From positions 1 through 64,000 of the forward strand of contig JANDJZ010000050.1 in NCBI GenBank assembly GCA_027943245.1: a DNA stretch of 64,000 nt, written 5' to 3'. The position numbers and the translations under genes are program-made. The notes under the pieces are model-generated. The model worked only from the letters and a program-made list of their open reading frames with translations. It ran no database searches and was not told the origin of the DNA. Source of the DNA: Acanthamoeba sp. SK_2022b. Lineage: Eukaryota; Discosea; Longamoebia; Acanthamoebidae. Of this stretch, positions 53,620 to 64,000 are shown piece after piece (the stretch's first letter is position 1; each line of letters starts with the position of its first letter).

Positions 53620-56600
53620 TTAGTCTCGTGGGAGCGGGGGAGGAGCGTCGAAGTCATCGTAGGGCAGGGGCGGAGGCGCGCCAAAGTCGTCGCGAGGGAG
53701 AGGGGGAGGTGGGCCATAGTCAAAGTCGTCGGGCGGCAGCGGCGGAGGCGCCCCAAAGTCAAACACCTCCTCATCGCGCGGCAGGGGGGGCGGGCTGCTG
53801 TAGTCGTACTCCTCGTCGAACGCACCAAAGTCGTCGCGAGCCAGCGGAGGGGGAGCCTGCGATTGCGCGACGGTGAGCCCCTACGCGACAGACGCGCGCA
53901 AAGGAGGGAGAGGAGATACCTCTTCATAGTCTCGAGGGACCGGGGGCGGGGGAGGACCGCCGGGCGCAGGCGGGAGCGGGCCGTGAGGCGAAGGCGGGCT
54001 GCGAGGCGAAGGCGCACCACGAGGCGAAGGCAAACCACCACGAGGCGAGGAACGGGTGCTGCCTGCCGATGACGCGGAGCCAAGAGGCGGGGCCAGCGTG
54101 GGCACCGACGCGTAGTGGCCGGGCGAAGGCGGGCGAGCACTCTGCGCGGGAAGACAAAGGAATGGAGGAGGTGAGCGCCCATCAAAGAAACGGCTGGAAG
54201 TGAAGTGAAGGAAATGGCCGTACGATGTCGCCAGACTGGCTCACCAGGGAGTCGTAGCCACCCGAGGCGCCGCCGATGGGCGCGCTGTGGTTGATGAACT
54301 CCAGCGTCACCTTTGTGGAGGGAGGAGACGAGAGCGAGAGAGCATGAGATGAGTGAAGTTCCAGATAAGAAGAGACAGTCTCGGAGACGAATGGGCCGAA
54401 GGGTTTACCTCCTCCTTGGGCGGGTGGAGGATGAGGATGTTGGAGAGGGTGATAGGATGGTAGACGCGCAGGGTGCTGAAGATGAGCTGGTTCAGATCCC
54501 TCACCTGCCCAGCCACCGGCAGGAACTCGAAGATTGTGTGCTGGCCGAGTCGAAAGGGAAGAGAGAGAAAAGGTCAGCGAGCGAGCACGAAAGGTGAGTG
54601 CGGAGGAGAGGAATTGAAGACGCGCGTACATCCTTGGCGTTGCCGGCGACGGGCAGGGCCTCCTCGACATTGAGGATGTGGTGGCAGAAGTCAAACACCC
54701 GGAAGCGCTGCTCCTGGCGGAGGAAGTACACGAGGGTGATGCCGCCCCACACGAAACCGTCGCCAAACTTCTCCTGGCACGACATGCCGCCCTCCTCCGC
54801 CGGGAGAGCGAACACCTAAACATGGCCCACGCCAACGTTACTGTGCGCTCGAGTTTGCGAAAAGGGAGGGAGGAGGCGCAGTACGAATTGCAGGGCGCTC
54901 CACAGCCTGTAGAACTCGGTGGTGTGGTCGACCGACAGGAGGCCGTTGTCGGGCATATGGCCTGACCACGTGTCCTTGACCTTGGCCACCATCTCGTCGA
55001 CGCGGGCGAGGGCTGCCTTGAAGAGGGAGCGAGGCACCGCGGGCGGCCTGTACAGCTTGTCCGCGTTCCACGTGTGCACCAACATATCTGTCGAATCAAC
55101 CGAACGAAGGCCCAAGTCAGTCGCAGATACGCAGGACTCCGATCGGAGAAGGCCTGTGTGCGCACCCTTAAGGATGTGAGGCGCCTTGGCGAGGTGGGGG
55201 TTGGCCTCGAGGTGGCTGAGGATGGCGGACGCGGTGATGTAGACCGTGGAGGAAGTGCTCGGGTCCTGTTCGTTCGGCGCGGCGACGTTCTCGGTGTTGA
55301 TGCCCAGGAACGGTGCGGTCTGCACGAACCGCTGGTTCTCCACCAGGCACTGCGCACGCCAAGGACATCGGTTAGCTCACTTTTCCCCTTTTTTACCACT
55401 CTGGCGCGCGCAGGTCGGGAGGGGCGCGCACCAGAGCGGACTCGAGCAGGTTGAGGAAGACGATCGTGTTGCCGAACTCCTTGAAGTGGCGGAAGGCCTC
55501 GTTCAGCTCCGCATAGCCGATCATGTCCTTCAGCTGCATCTTGTACCAACCGTAGTTACCGTCGGTACCTAAACGTGTGCGCACGTGCGTGTGCGTGAGT
55601 GAGTGTGGCCAACGAATTCAGGTTTGAAGACGAGAGGAGCGCAGTACCGTAGAAAAACATGGGGAGCTTGGTTGACGGGGGCATGCCGACGAAGAGCTCA
55701 CGAACGTAGGGCACCAACACGTTCTGGATCTTGAGGTTCAAGTTCTCGAGGCACTCGCCGACCAGCAGGGGCAGGTTGGTCCGGCCGAGCACGCGAATGA
55801 GGGACACGAAGTGGTCGATGCCCACAAAGTGCTGCTGCAGCTGGAACACGTTGGCGTAGGCTCCGTTGAGCGCCTTCGAGCCGTACATGAAGGGCATCTT
55901 AGGCTTGGGCATGGACTCGCGAGGCACGTCGCCTCCCCTGATCGGCGAGCGCATAAACCGGTTCGTGATCGTGTTGAAGTTGTAGTTCGGGAAGAAGTCA
56001 TACACCAACTCGAAGATGGCCTGCAGCGAGATGAGATTGAGTCAGCACACACGGCACACACCACAAATTGACTCTCAGCGTAACGCACGTGGAGAATGAT
56101 GCGGCCGTGGAACGAGACAAGCGAGGTGCTCTCGTTGACTTCGTTTAGCATGTCCTCGAAACTGTCCAGCTCGAGGTGCTCCGACAGGAACGAGTGCATC
56201 AATCGGATGTTGTTGAGCTGCGTCTCCAACTATACAACGTGGTGTGGGAAAAACGAGGGCGGGTCAGCAGGGGGGTAGCACCACGCGGCCAACGCTGAGA
56301 TCCCCCCCCCCAAAAAAAGCGACGACGTACCTCGATGATGCTGGTGATGTCGGAAGCCTCGAAACGGCTGATGGCAAAGTCGATGTTCTGCCTAAGCTTG
56401 CTGTTCATGCGCTGGCCGATCAGGTGGTTCAGGTCGATCGAACGGCCCAGCAGCTTTGGGGAGACAACAGGCATGTGAGCTGGCGCAATGTGGGGCGGAG
56501 AGGAGAGGGCGGTCGTCACCTGGAAATGCCTCTGCTTGAGGATGACGTGGTAGCGCGACTTGGGGGTGTGGAATCGAGCAGCGCTGTAGATGAGCTCGAG

Positions 56601-59600
56601 TTGCTGCTTATAGGGCTTGTCCAGCATCAGGCTGGAGGCCTGGATCTTGAAGTGGGTGTAGATTTGCTCGCTGATCTTGAAGACCAGCTGATCGAAGCAC
56701 AGGTTCACCTCGGCCTCGATCTCGTCGTAGAGGAATCGCTGGTGCAGCGAGAACAGAGCCCTGTTGGCGGCGTCGTTGTACAAATCGAGCGGGTACAGCA
56801 GGAACTGGCGAGAGGCGTCGGGAGGTCAGCACAACTCGATGGAGAGGTTGGGGGAGGGTGGGTAGTGAGCGCAGGCTTGCATACCTCCATCATGGCCGAG
56901 TTGCCGGATTCGAGAATCTGGTCGGTGAGGATCCACGGGAGGGAGAGCTCGATGGGGAACTGGAGGCACTTGTCCAGCTCGAGCCAGTACTCCCGGTACC
57001 ACAGGTCGGCCAGATCGGTTACCTGGAAGATGGTGCCGGTGTAGTTGATCATGTACTTGTAGAAGAAGGAGCGCTGCAGGAACTCCTCCATGACCTTGAT
57101 CGAGGCGCTGCCGTAGTCCTTGTCCGAGTACTCGAGCTTCTTGTCGAGGTAGCGGTGGGCCACCAGACCGTACACGATCGTGCGGATGAGGTCGAGCTGA
57201 GTCTGCGAGGGACCCACGGCCCTCTCGGGCACGTCTGACCCAGTGTTGGTCTTGCTCGTCTTCACCTTCTTGCCAAAGAGCGCGGGGTCGTCCGGCTCCT
57301 GCCCGCCCTTCCAATCGGCGGCCATGGTTCTCAGCTGAAGAAGCTCCTCGCGGACGGCCTTCTTCTTCTTGGACGCGAAGGCGATCATCTCGCGAAGGTG
57401 AACCTGCAGAGCGAATGGGAGGAGGGGTCAGCGTCGAAAACAAATAGAGTTGAGTGGGCGGGACGGGGGCGGGGGCGGGCGGCCACGCACTTGAACAAAG
57501 TCCTGGAGCTCGCTATGAATATGGGTTCGGATGATGGGCGAGAGGAGGCCATCGTTGCGCAGCATGACTGCGGCAAGGCCCTTGAGGCAGGCGATGATCT
57601 CCACCAGCGCGAAGCGCTCCTCGTCGGTGTAGTTGTGCTTGACCACGCGCTCGTACTTCTTCACTTCCTCGCCGCCGAGCTTGTCGTTGGTGTTGGGGTG
57701 GGCGTACTTCCACGCGCTCTGAAGCAGCACCTTGCCCGACCAGTCAGAGAGCAGCCGCAGACCCTCCAGGATGGTGGCGTAGTGCGCCTTGTTGTCGGCG
57801 TCCGACATGTACTTGGCGCCCCTGCTGTTCTGACGCCACGTGTTGATCTGTCCATAAAGCGAAAAAAAGACACCACGACACTGCGAGTCAGAAACGAGCG
57901 ACACCACCCATGCGTTGGCTTTGGTTCGCATGTGCTTCGTGGTGCGAAGAGGTCTCAGATCTTGGTGGTAGTTAATCGTCATAAGATTCGGACAAGTAGC
58001 AATAAGGTGTTCATCACGGCTCTCGCACGATCACGGAGGAGAGGAGGGGCGCCGTCGCAGAGAAGGCCAGAGAGAGACGCGTACCTGGTGGATCATGCTG
58101 GTGAACTTTGCGAGGTACATGTTGTACTCGGTGCGGATGCCGTCAATCTGGCCCTGGATTTCGTACTCGACCGCCAACTTCCTGTCCTCAAGGCCAAGGC
58201 CCCACGTCTTTTCGTCGTAGTGCGGGCAGCTCTTGATGGTCTGCTCCAGCGAGAACTGCATGTCACCGTACAGCGGCACGATCGGGTATTTCTGTATGTG
58301 TGGCCGAACACCGCACGCGTCGGGACATTAGCGCTTGAGAGCTCCCCCCAAGGGTGTGTTTCTGATGTCCAACCTTGAAGAACTTCTGGAAGGGCGACAG
58401 GGAGATTTTCTTGCTCCTGAAGACGTTGAGCTTCTCGTTGTCGCCGTCCATCAGGAAGAGACCGTAGGACATGGCGCGGAGTAGCGAGTGCTTCTCCTGC
58501 GGCACGAGGCACAGGTTGTCCTCGAAGAACCTGGCGTACTGGTTCACCACCAGAGCCAGGACGTCATCGAACCTGTACAGAAGAAGGAACGAAATGCCCG
58601 CCCCTAAGTGGCAACGTCGCAGCACACACGAGCGAAGTAGAAGAAGCAGAGAACGAAAGTGCATGCGTAAAGGGAGAGCATCGGTGCGTCAGAGGGCTTA
58701 CCCGTTGATTTGCTGCAGCTCGGTCTTGAGGTTCGTTGTGATGGAGTTCTGGGGAGCGAGGAACAGATAGAGGGAGTGGTTTTCCGTGGCCTGCTCATCG
58801 TTGGTCATCTGCTTGCGCAGGAAACCAATCGTTCTGCACATGCGAACGCACGACACGTGAGTGTGAGTAGGACAAGCAACGTGTGAGCTGAGAAGTCTCC
58901 AAAGTGGGCCAAGCTTTCGAAGAAGTGAGACCGCGTACCGCTTGAAGAACGAAAAATCGTTATTGGGGCTGGCCTTCATGTTCTTCAGTGCGTTCATAAT
59001 GGTGAAGAAGTCAAGCATCTGGCCGAGCTTGTGGATGTAGATCTCAGAGATGGGCCTGGGCTTCTTCTTTCCGGAGTTGAGGGCTGCAGCCAGCACTTTG
59101 ACGTGGTCGGCGAACTGCGGGCAAGCAAACGTTGTTTGAGAACATGTTTTTCAACAATCGGACAGGAAAGGGGGAGACAAGGGCGGCAAGGAAGGCGGTA
59201 CCAGCTTGACAGCGTCGCGCATAAAGTACATAAGGTCCTTCAACTTCTTAATCTCGGGCTCGAGCACCTCAAATGTCTTCTCATAAATGGTACCCTTGTT
59301 GGGGTCATCCTGGGCTTTCACCTGTAGAGCAGTTTTTCCAGCCGAGGACTGAGAAGGTGTTCGCAAGTATCTAGCTAGATTAAAAAGACTTTACCTGGGG
59401 AATGGCCTTCAGGCACGACCGGTAGGCGTAGACCAATTTGATGAATGCATCCCCCCGCTGCAAAATCTCTTGCTGCGTGGGCGGAAGAGTCGGCGTTAGT
59501 CGTACGGAAATTGTCGGCCAAAGGGGGTGGATTCAAAAAGATCCCTGAAGGATGTACGAACCAGCTGGCGCACTTTCTCGATTTCCTCAGTCCATTTGGT

Positions 59601-59747
59601 CTCGAAGGCCTTGTTGTCAACGTGGCCGTAACCGTTGGTGCTCATAGCCTCAAAGGCAACAGCGAACGTGGGCCCTTCGATGTTGGGCTGTCCATCGACC
59701 AAATCAAACGTCTCGAGGGCGCTAATCCTCTCCTCCACCGTCGCCAT
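53620..59747 (-). CDS. CYFIP/Sra-1/Pir121 subunit of the WAVE regulatory complex
   Basis: About 21 exons from 59747 ([20 protein letters not shown]) to the stop at 53620-53622. Along the gene the family landmarks come in order: [55 protein letters not shown] block at 57590, [136 protein letters not shown] holds WAVE inactive and releases it on Rac1 binding, driving Arp2/3 actin assembly. Exon phases agree where checked. After the normal end the protein continues: a Ser/Pro/Arg-rich stretch (54160-53930) and a last exon of five PPPLP units separated by acidic DDF/FDFG spacers. That tail is not part of animal CYFIP. Confidence 0.9.
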
Positions 59748-60346
59748 TTTTTCAACTACTCCTTGACAGTCACACTACGTGTTCCTCCTTCCTGTCAAGA
59801 GAAAATGGCCGTCCAGATGTGGGTGTGGAGGATCGAATCTGCCGGTTGTCGTCGTCACGCAGCTCGCAGGTCTGCCCGGGCGCAAACAGTGGTTGTCACC
59901 GCGTGAAGCCTTTTTTGCTATTGGCCTGTGGCCATCTGCAATTTTCGCCTGCTTGTGATTTCATTTTCCTTTTCTTTCTTTTTGAACCGCGGTTCGCTCC
60001 CTACCCATACATAAATGCTAGACAGCGAACCAACAGCGGGTCCTTGTTGGGAAACATAGCTTACTCCCTGTTTACACTGCTACTTGTCTAGATCACCCTC
60101 CTCCTTCTCCTCCTCCTCCATGTTGCGGTTCCTCCTGTCATCGCTCCATCTCCCTCCTCTCCTCTTCAGGCACGTCTTCTCGGTTGGCGAGGTGGTTGGT
60201 GGGTTTAACCTCCTCCTCCGCTTCTTTATTTATTGACTTGTTGGTTGTGTCAATTTCCTGCAGAGGAAGAGAGAACGGTCACCTGCCTGTGTAGTACGGT
60301 GGTTATAAAGAAGACGTGCAAGAAAACAGGAGATGGCTAGAGGCCG
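59748..60346. other. Intergenic upstream of CYFIP
   Basis: 599 bases. A minus-strand frame at about 60138-60258, rich in Glu, could be a terminal exon of the next gene but splice phases do not fit well. No other gene seen. Confidence 0.35.
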
Positions 60347-61031
60347 TCACATACCCTCATCGTCCTCTGCACAGTAAGAGAAGAGAGAGGAGAGAGAACA
60401 GTCATCAGAAAAAAAGGAAATGCGGGCACATAAACACACAGCCGAAGCGGGGCAAGGCCAGAAGCTCCACAGCGCTGTAAGCAAGAACACACAACGCCGC
60501 GGAGGAACCAAAGAGCGGAAACGAAACATACCCCCGCTCTCGGTGGTCAAGGAGAGCAAGCCCGGGTGGGCCAGCGCGGAGACGCACAATGGGCGAACAC
60601 TGCAGACGCAACTCGTCAGGCACAATCTCGCGGTGAAGGTGAACAATTCCAAGAAAAAATGGATGCGGAGTAAAAAAACGCATGGTCGATGCCATGGCCA
60701 GCATTCAAGAGTGAGCAAACACGAACCCTTTAGATAGGCCGCTGGCGATGGAAATTTGAGCTCGCTGGCATCGGGTAGATTCGTGCTGGGCTGGGGCGGC
60801 CGGCTTCGTGAAGAACGATCGCTTGCTCGAGGAAGAGCTAAATGGGTAACTCTTCGATTTGGCACCACAACCTCCGAAAGTTTGCGATTTGGGCGTATTT
60901 GATGTGAAGAAGCGAGCGCCGGATCCACCGAAATCGGATCGTACGCTCGAAGTGCGTGCACCCTGCGAACCACCCGCAGAGAAGGTGCGCCTGAAGCTGC
61001 CACCGAACGCCCGGCTACCGCCTCTGTACAT
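60347..61031 (-). CDS. Small basic Gly/Ser/Arg-rich hypothetical protein
   Basis: Starts at the ATG at 61031 with MYRGGSRAFGGSFRRTFSAG, a basic, hydroxylated, acid-free leader resembling a mitochondrial targeting peptide. The frame continues with repeated FGGSG/RSFF-like bits through ASGLSKG near 60730. A plausible chain then joins an exon around 60610-60530 and a tiny exon ending in the acidic EDDE at about 60360. The exact introns are uncertain. I do not recognise the family. Composition suggests a disordered protein; alternatively only the first exon is real. Confidence 0.35.
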
Positions 61032-61215
61032 GTTGTGCTGTATATCCTTTCGGATGTCTGTTTGATTTTTTTCTTTTGCTTCCGGAGGTTTGGTTGGTGT
61101 TCCTTTTCTTCCCTTCTTTCCTGTCGACACCCAAAAACAAAAAAGAAAATCCGGGTGTCGACCTTTAGACAACACCACGCGTATGGTACAAGGATTGCTC
61201 TCGGCGGGTGGCCTC

Positions 61216-63999
61216 TCAGGCGTGGTCGTTGGGGGCCCAGTTGGGATAAGGCGGCCTCAGGGAACTGACGGTGCCTCTGTTGCCAGGTGTGTGGTGGTGG
61301 AGGTGATCCAACGGACCGGACACGGGCACGTCGTTGGGGAGACCAAACTCGTGCAGCAGATCCTCGATCTCGGGGGAGAGCCCTACACACGCTCCCGGGT
61401 CGGCAGGTGCGGGGGTGATGTGCTGGTGGGGGTGGGGCTGGCGGTGGTGGTTAAGGTCTTGCAGGCGGTGGCCGCCGTGGGCTCGGTGCATGAGAACCCC
61501 GGGCGATGCCGTAGCGAAGGACGGCATCGATGGGGGGACGGCGGGGGCGTAGATCGACGAGGAAGCGTCCGTCATCGTGGTCGCATTCAACAGGACGCCA
61601 ACGTGCTGATCCGGGGAGCTGGTGGCGCTCGAGGCACTGCTGCCCACGATCTGCGACGACCAACCCGAGCCTGCCGAGAGTTGATCACGGTGGTCGGTGC
61701 CGCGATAGCTCGCGAATGTGGAAGTCATGGGCAGCGGCGTCGGCATGGGGACCGAGCCCTGGACGCCAAACGGAGGTGACGTGGGAGCGGCGTCGAACCG
61801 CACAGGCGAAGTGGCGGGCGACGTGCTGGGGAGCGGAGGCGTGATCGGCCCGTACGCGAGTCTTTCCGCCACCCGCGGCACATTAGAGTCGAGCGACCAG
61901 TGACCCTCGCGAAGCTGCCGCGAGTGCTGGTAGTCAGGAAGCATCGACCCGGCGTGAGGGTAATCGTGGCGCGGGCCGGACGGGTAGTAGGGGTTGCTAT
62001 GGCCGTAGACGCAGTCCCGATTGTATCCGAACTCCAATTCGTCGTGGACCAGCGTTGAAGGAGTCTGGCGGTGCTGCGCGTAGACGAATTGGGAAGGACG
62101 CGGTGGCGGTGTCGAGAAAGACGAGCCGTGTGTTGCGGAGGGCGGCGACCAAGACGAGGAGGACGATGGAGAGGATGAAGCGGACGACGCGCGGCTGTTG
62201 TGGCGAGAAGAAGCGCGGGGATCCGCCAATGGAGGAGGTGTGGGAGGCACCGAATCTGCACGAGGGGCGTCGAGCTTGCACGCAGTGTATGTGCAGATGT
62301 AGGTGAGCCAGTAGAAGGGCTCCTGGATCTTGCTGTCCTCAATGTACTGGAGCAGACTGCGCAGAGGTTTCCGCTTGTTCGCACCCACTAGCACGTCCAC
62401 CTGGCGCATTGTTTGTTGATAACCGATGACGTGGCCGCCGCGTGAGACACACAGAACAGAACGAAAACATCGCACGAAGAACAAGAGGTACCGCGTTCTT
62501 GACAAGAACGTAGTCGCTTGGCGTTAGCCCGTGGAGGCTGATCAGCATCATCGGCGCCGGCACGTTCAACAGGAAATTTACCAAGTCCCTGTACAGAACG
62601 CACAAAACGGCTGTGGTTAGGGGCAGGTAACGATCAAAAATGGCATGGGTACGGGTGGTATACTCTGCAGCCTTGACATCCCTGTTGAGCCCCAACAGGT
62701 TGCATATCATTGCGCGCAGCGCGTAGTTGAAGGTCATCAACATGTTGTACGTCTGAACGACCACACGATCAGAAGGAGGACAGTCAGACGCAATCGCTCG
62801 GTGCGAAAAATAACACAATATTGGTGAACACAAATGTGAAGATGCGTGCCTGAACGGAGGGCCTGTTAGCTGTCTTCATCGCGTTCTTGAGATCCTTCTC
62901 GAGTTGGAGAGACGTGTTGAGTTGGGCAAAGAGGGTGTCCCTTCGTTCACGCTTATCGCTGGTCTCCTCTTCTGCAGGAGAAACCAAAAGATTCCAAGAA
63001 TGTCAGAGTAAGTTATTCACGGGTGGAGTGTGCGTGTTGGGGTGGGGAGGGCGGGTACTTGATCGTAGCACGGTGACGGAGGACAGCACGTATTGGAACA
63101 TCACGTTCGCTGTCTGAAAGTTTTGCGCCCACTCCATGCTTGCGGGCCTCTTCAAGTTCTTAAAGTTTTTCCAAGTGCGACGATACGGGGGATACTTCTT
63201 GCTCTCTTCGATGAGCTCCACCTTTCTTTGCGCTGTGTTGTTGCTCTCCAAGCTGGCGCACGAGACGTGCATTAGTCCAACTCACGTAGAGCGTTCTCCT
63301 GGTGTGCCCTGCACTTACCTTAACAAGAGCCAGTAAACCTCGTCGTTATACGCTTGGAGGTGATTACAGATGTCGAGTCCAGTCCTAACGTAGTTGAGCT
63401 GAGTGCGCTTGCCTGTCATTGAACGAACGTGCCATCAGTCTTTCGATGCCTGGTATGCGCCCGCTGTTAGGCTTTTACCTTCTTCGACGGTGTGGGCGTA
63501 GAAGGTGACCCACCACCCAAAGGCAACCAGACCGGCGGCCACATCGTATTCCTTGGCGTCTATCATGCTCAAGTGTTCCCTTGCCTGGCGTGCCCGATTC
63601 AACCACTCCCCGGTGAGCGCCACTTCTTGCATGCGCGGGGGATGAGCCACGGCGTACCAGGTTGTAGAACGATCGCGAGTAGCCCCAGTCCCCGTTCAGA
63701 AAGCTCGCTGCACGCGAATGAACGAGGCAAAATGTTCTTATCAGACGATGGACACAAAAACAGTTTGGGCGAAGCTTGGATGGGTGGGAAGGGAGCCTGG
63801 GAGACATACCTACGCAGAGCATGAGCAAGCACGAGAAGGAAAGGGAACTCCTCTCCTTCTTTCCCTCCTCGTCGAGGAGAATGTACTTGATCAGCGGCGA
63901 CTTCATGCTGGCTGGGTTGGTCGGCGTCAAGCCCCACAACTCGTTTCGATACAGATCTCTGGGGGTGGCGCTCATGAGAGAAAAGACCACAGCGCATCA
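61216..63999 (-). CDS. Unidentified large protein, helical N-part and disordered C-part (5' end at window edge)
   Basis: Minus-strand exon chain reaching the right edge. The first usable ATG is at 63975 (MSATPRDLYRNELWGLTPTN), but an upstream start may lie outside the window. The helical N-terminal part includes YILLDEEGKKERSSLSFSCL, EWLNRARQAREHLSMIDAKE, QLNYVRTGLDICNHLQAYND, RTWKNFKNLKRPASMEWAQN and LPLTTAVLCVLYRDLVNFLL, with KRKPLRSLLQYIEDSKIQEP before the tail. From about 62270 to 61218 the protein is Ser/Pro/His-rich and probably disordered. I do not recognise a family. Two joins are odd: near 63660 the good reading frame shifts by one base (SRSFYN to WYAVAHPPRM) without a normal intron, and the intron after 62850 would use either GC or GTTCAG as donor. 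Confidence 0.6.
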
Positions 64000-64000
64000 G

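Noticed and set aside
60138..60258. Glu-rich minus-strand exon after the small hypothetical gene
   Set aside because: The only good donor upstream leaves a phase that gives an immediate stop; kept out of the model.

Overview
The window looks like nuclear DNA of a free-living amoebozoan, most likely Acanthamoeba. This is inference from content: GC-rich, densely packed genes on both strands, many introns of roughly 40-120 bp with GT/AG ends, CA/GT/GA repeats sitting inside introns, and families typical of Amoebozoa (SH2-bearing TKL kinase, SRF-type MADS factor, TROVE/vWA protein, Pir121/CYFIP, CTL choline transporter-like protein). Gene models were built by hand by joining exons whose phases agree. 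For most multi-exon genes the summed exon length is an exact multiple of three, which supports them.

Layout, left to right: 3' end of a PH-domain gene (1-252); B12D/MLRQ-type mitochondrial protein (464-772, -); TROVE + vWA ribonucleoprotein (1687-3883, -); 21-exon kinase-SH2 gene (4426-8491, +); secreted Cys/Lys repeat protein (9107-9653, +); a 180-aa hypothetical; a four-TM protein with a charged tail; AP-4 sigma subunit (-) head-to-head with a Y-family DNA polymerase (+); a GRAM protein with a very long E/R/K helix and C-terminal anchor (-); an SRF/MADS factor (-); a 20-exon alsin-like MORN + VPS9 protein (22321-27545, +).

From 27546 to 32962 the composition changes abruptly. CpG nearly disappears, TG/CA is frequent, long ORFs are absent and short repeats appear. 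I read this as an old, probably methylated and decayed insertion lying between two convergent genes.

The right half holds an inward-rectifier K+ channel (-) head-to-head with a NudC/CS protein (+), a Ser/Thr kinase (+), an E2 conjugating enzyme (-), then the most striking locus. A VIT/vWA protein (40728-44766, -) carries, near its C-terminus, the N-terminal ~70 residues of actin including subdomain 2. The divergently transcribed neighbour (45181-46756, +) encodes actin from Trp79 to the C-terminal Phe and nothing before it. Together the two genes encode one complete actin split in two. Beyond that: an ALKBH8-like oxygenase (+), a cytochrome P450 (-) with a frameshifted tail, a choline transporter-like protein (-), CYFIP/Sra-1/Pir121 of the WAVE complex with an unusual proline-rich tail (-), a small basic hypothetical (-), and a large unidentified gene running off the right edge (-).

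Several genes concern the actin cortex and membrane traffic (CYFIP, split actin, alsin-like Rab5 GEF, AP-4 sigma, GRAM protein), but nothing shows that they are co-regulated apart from the divergent pairs. No tRNA, rRNA, CRISPR or intact transposon was recognised.
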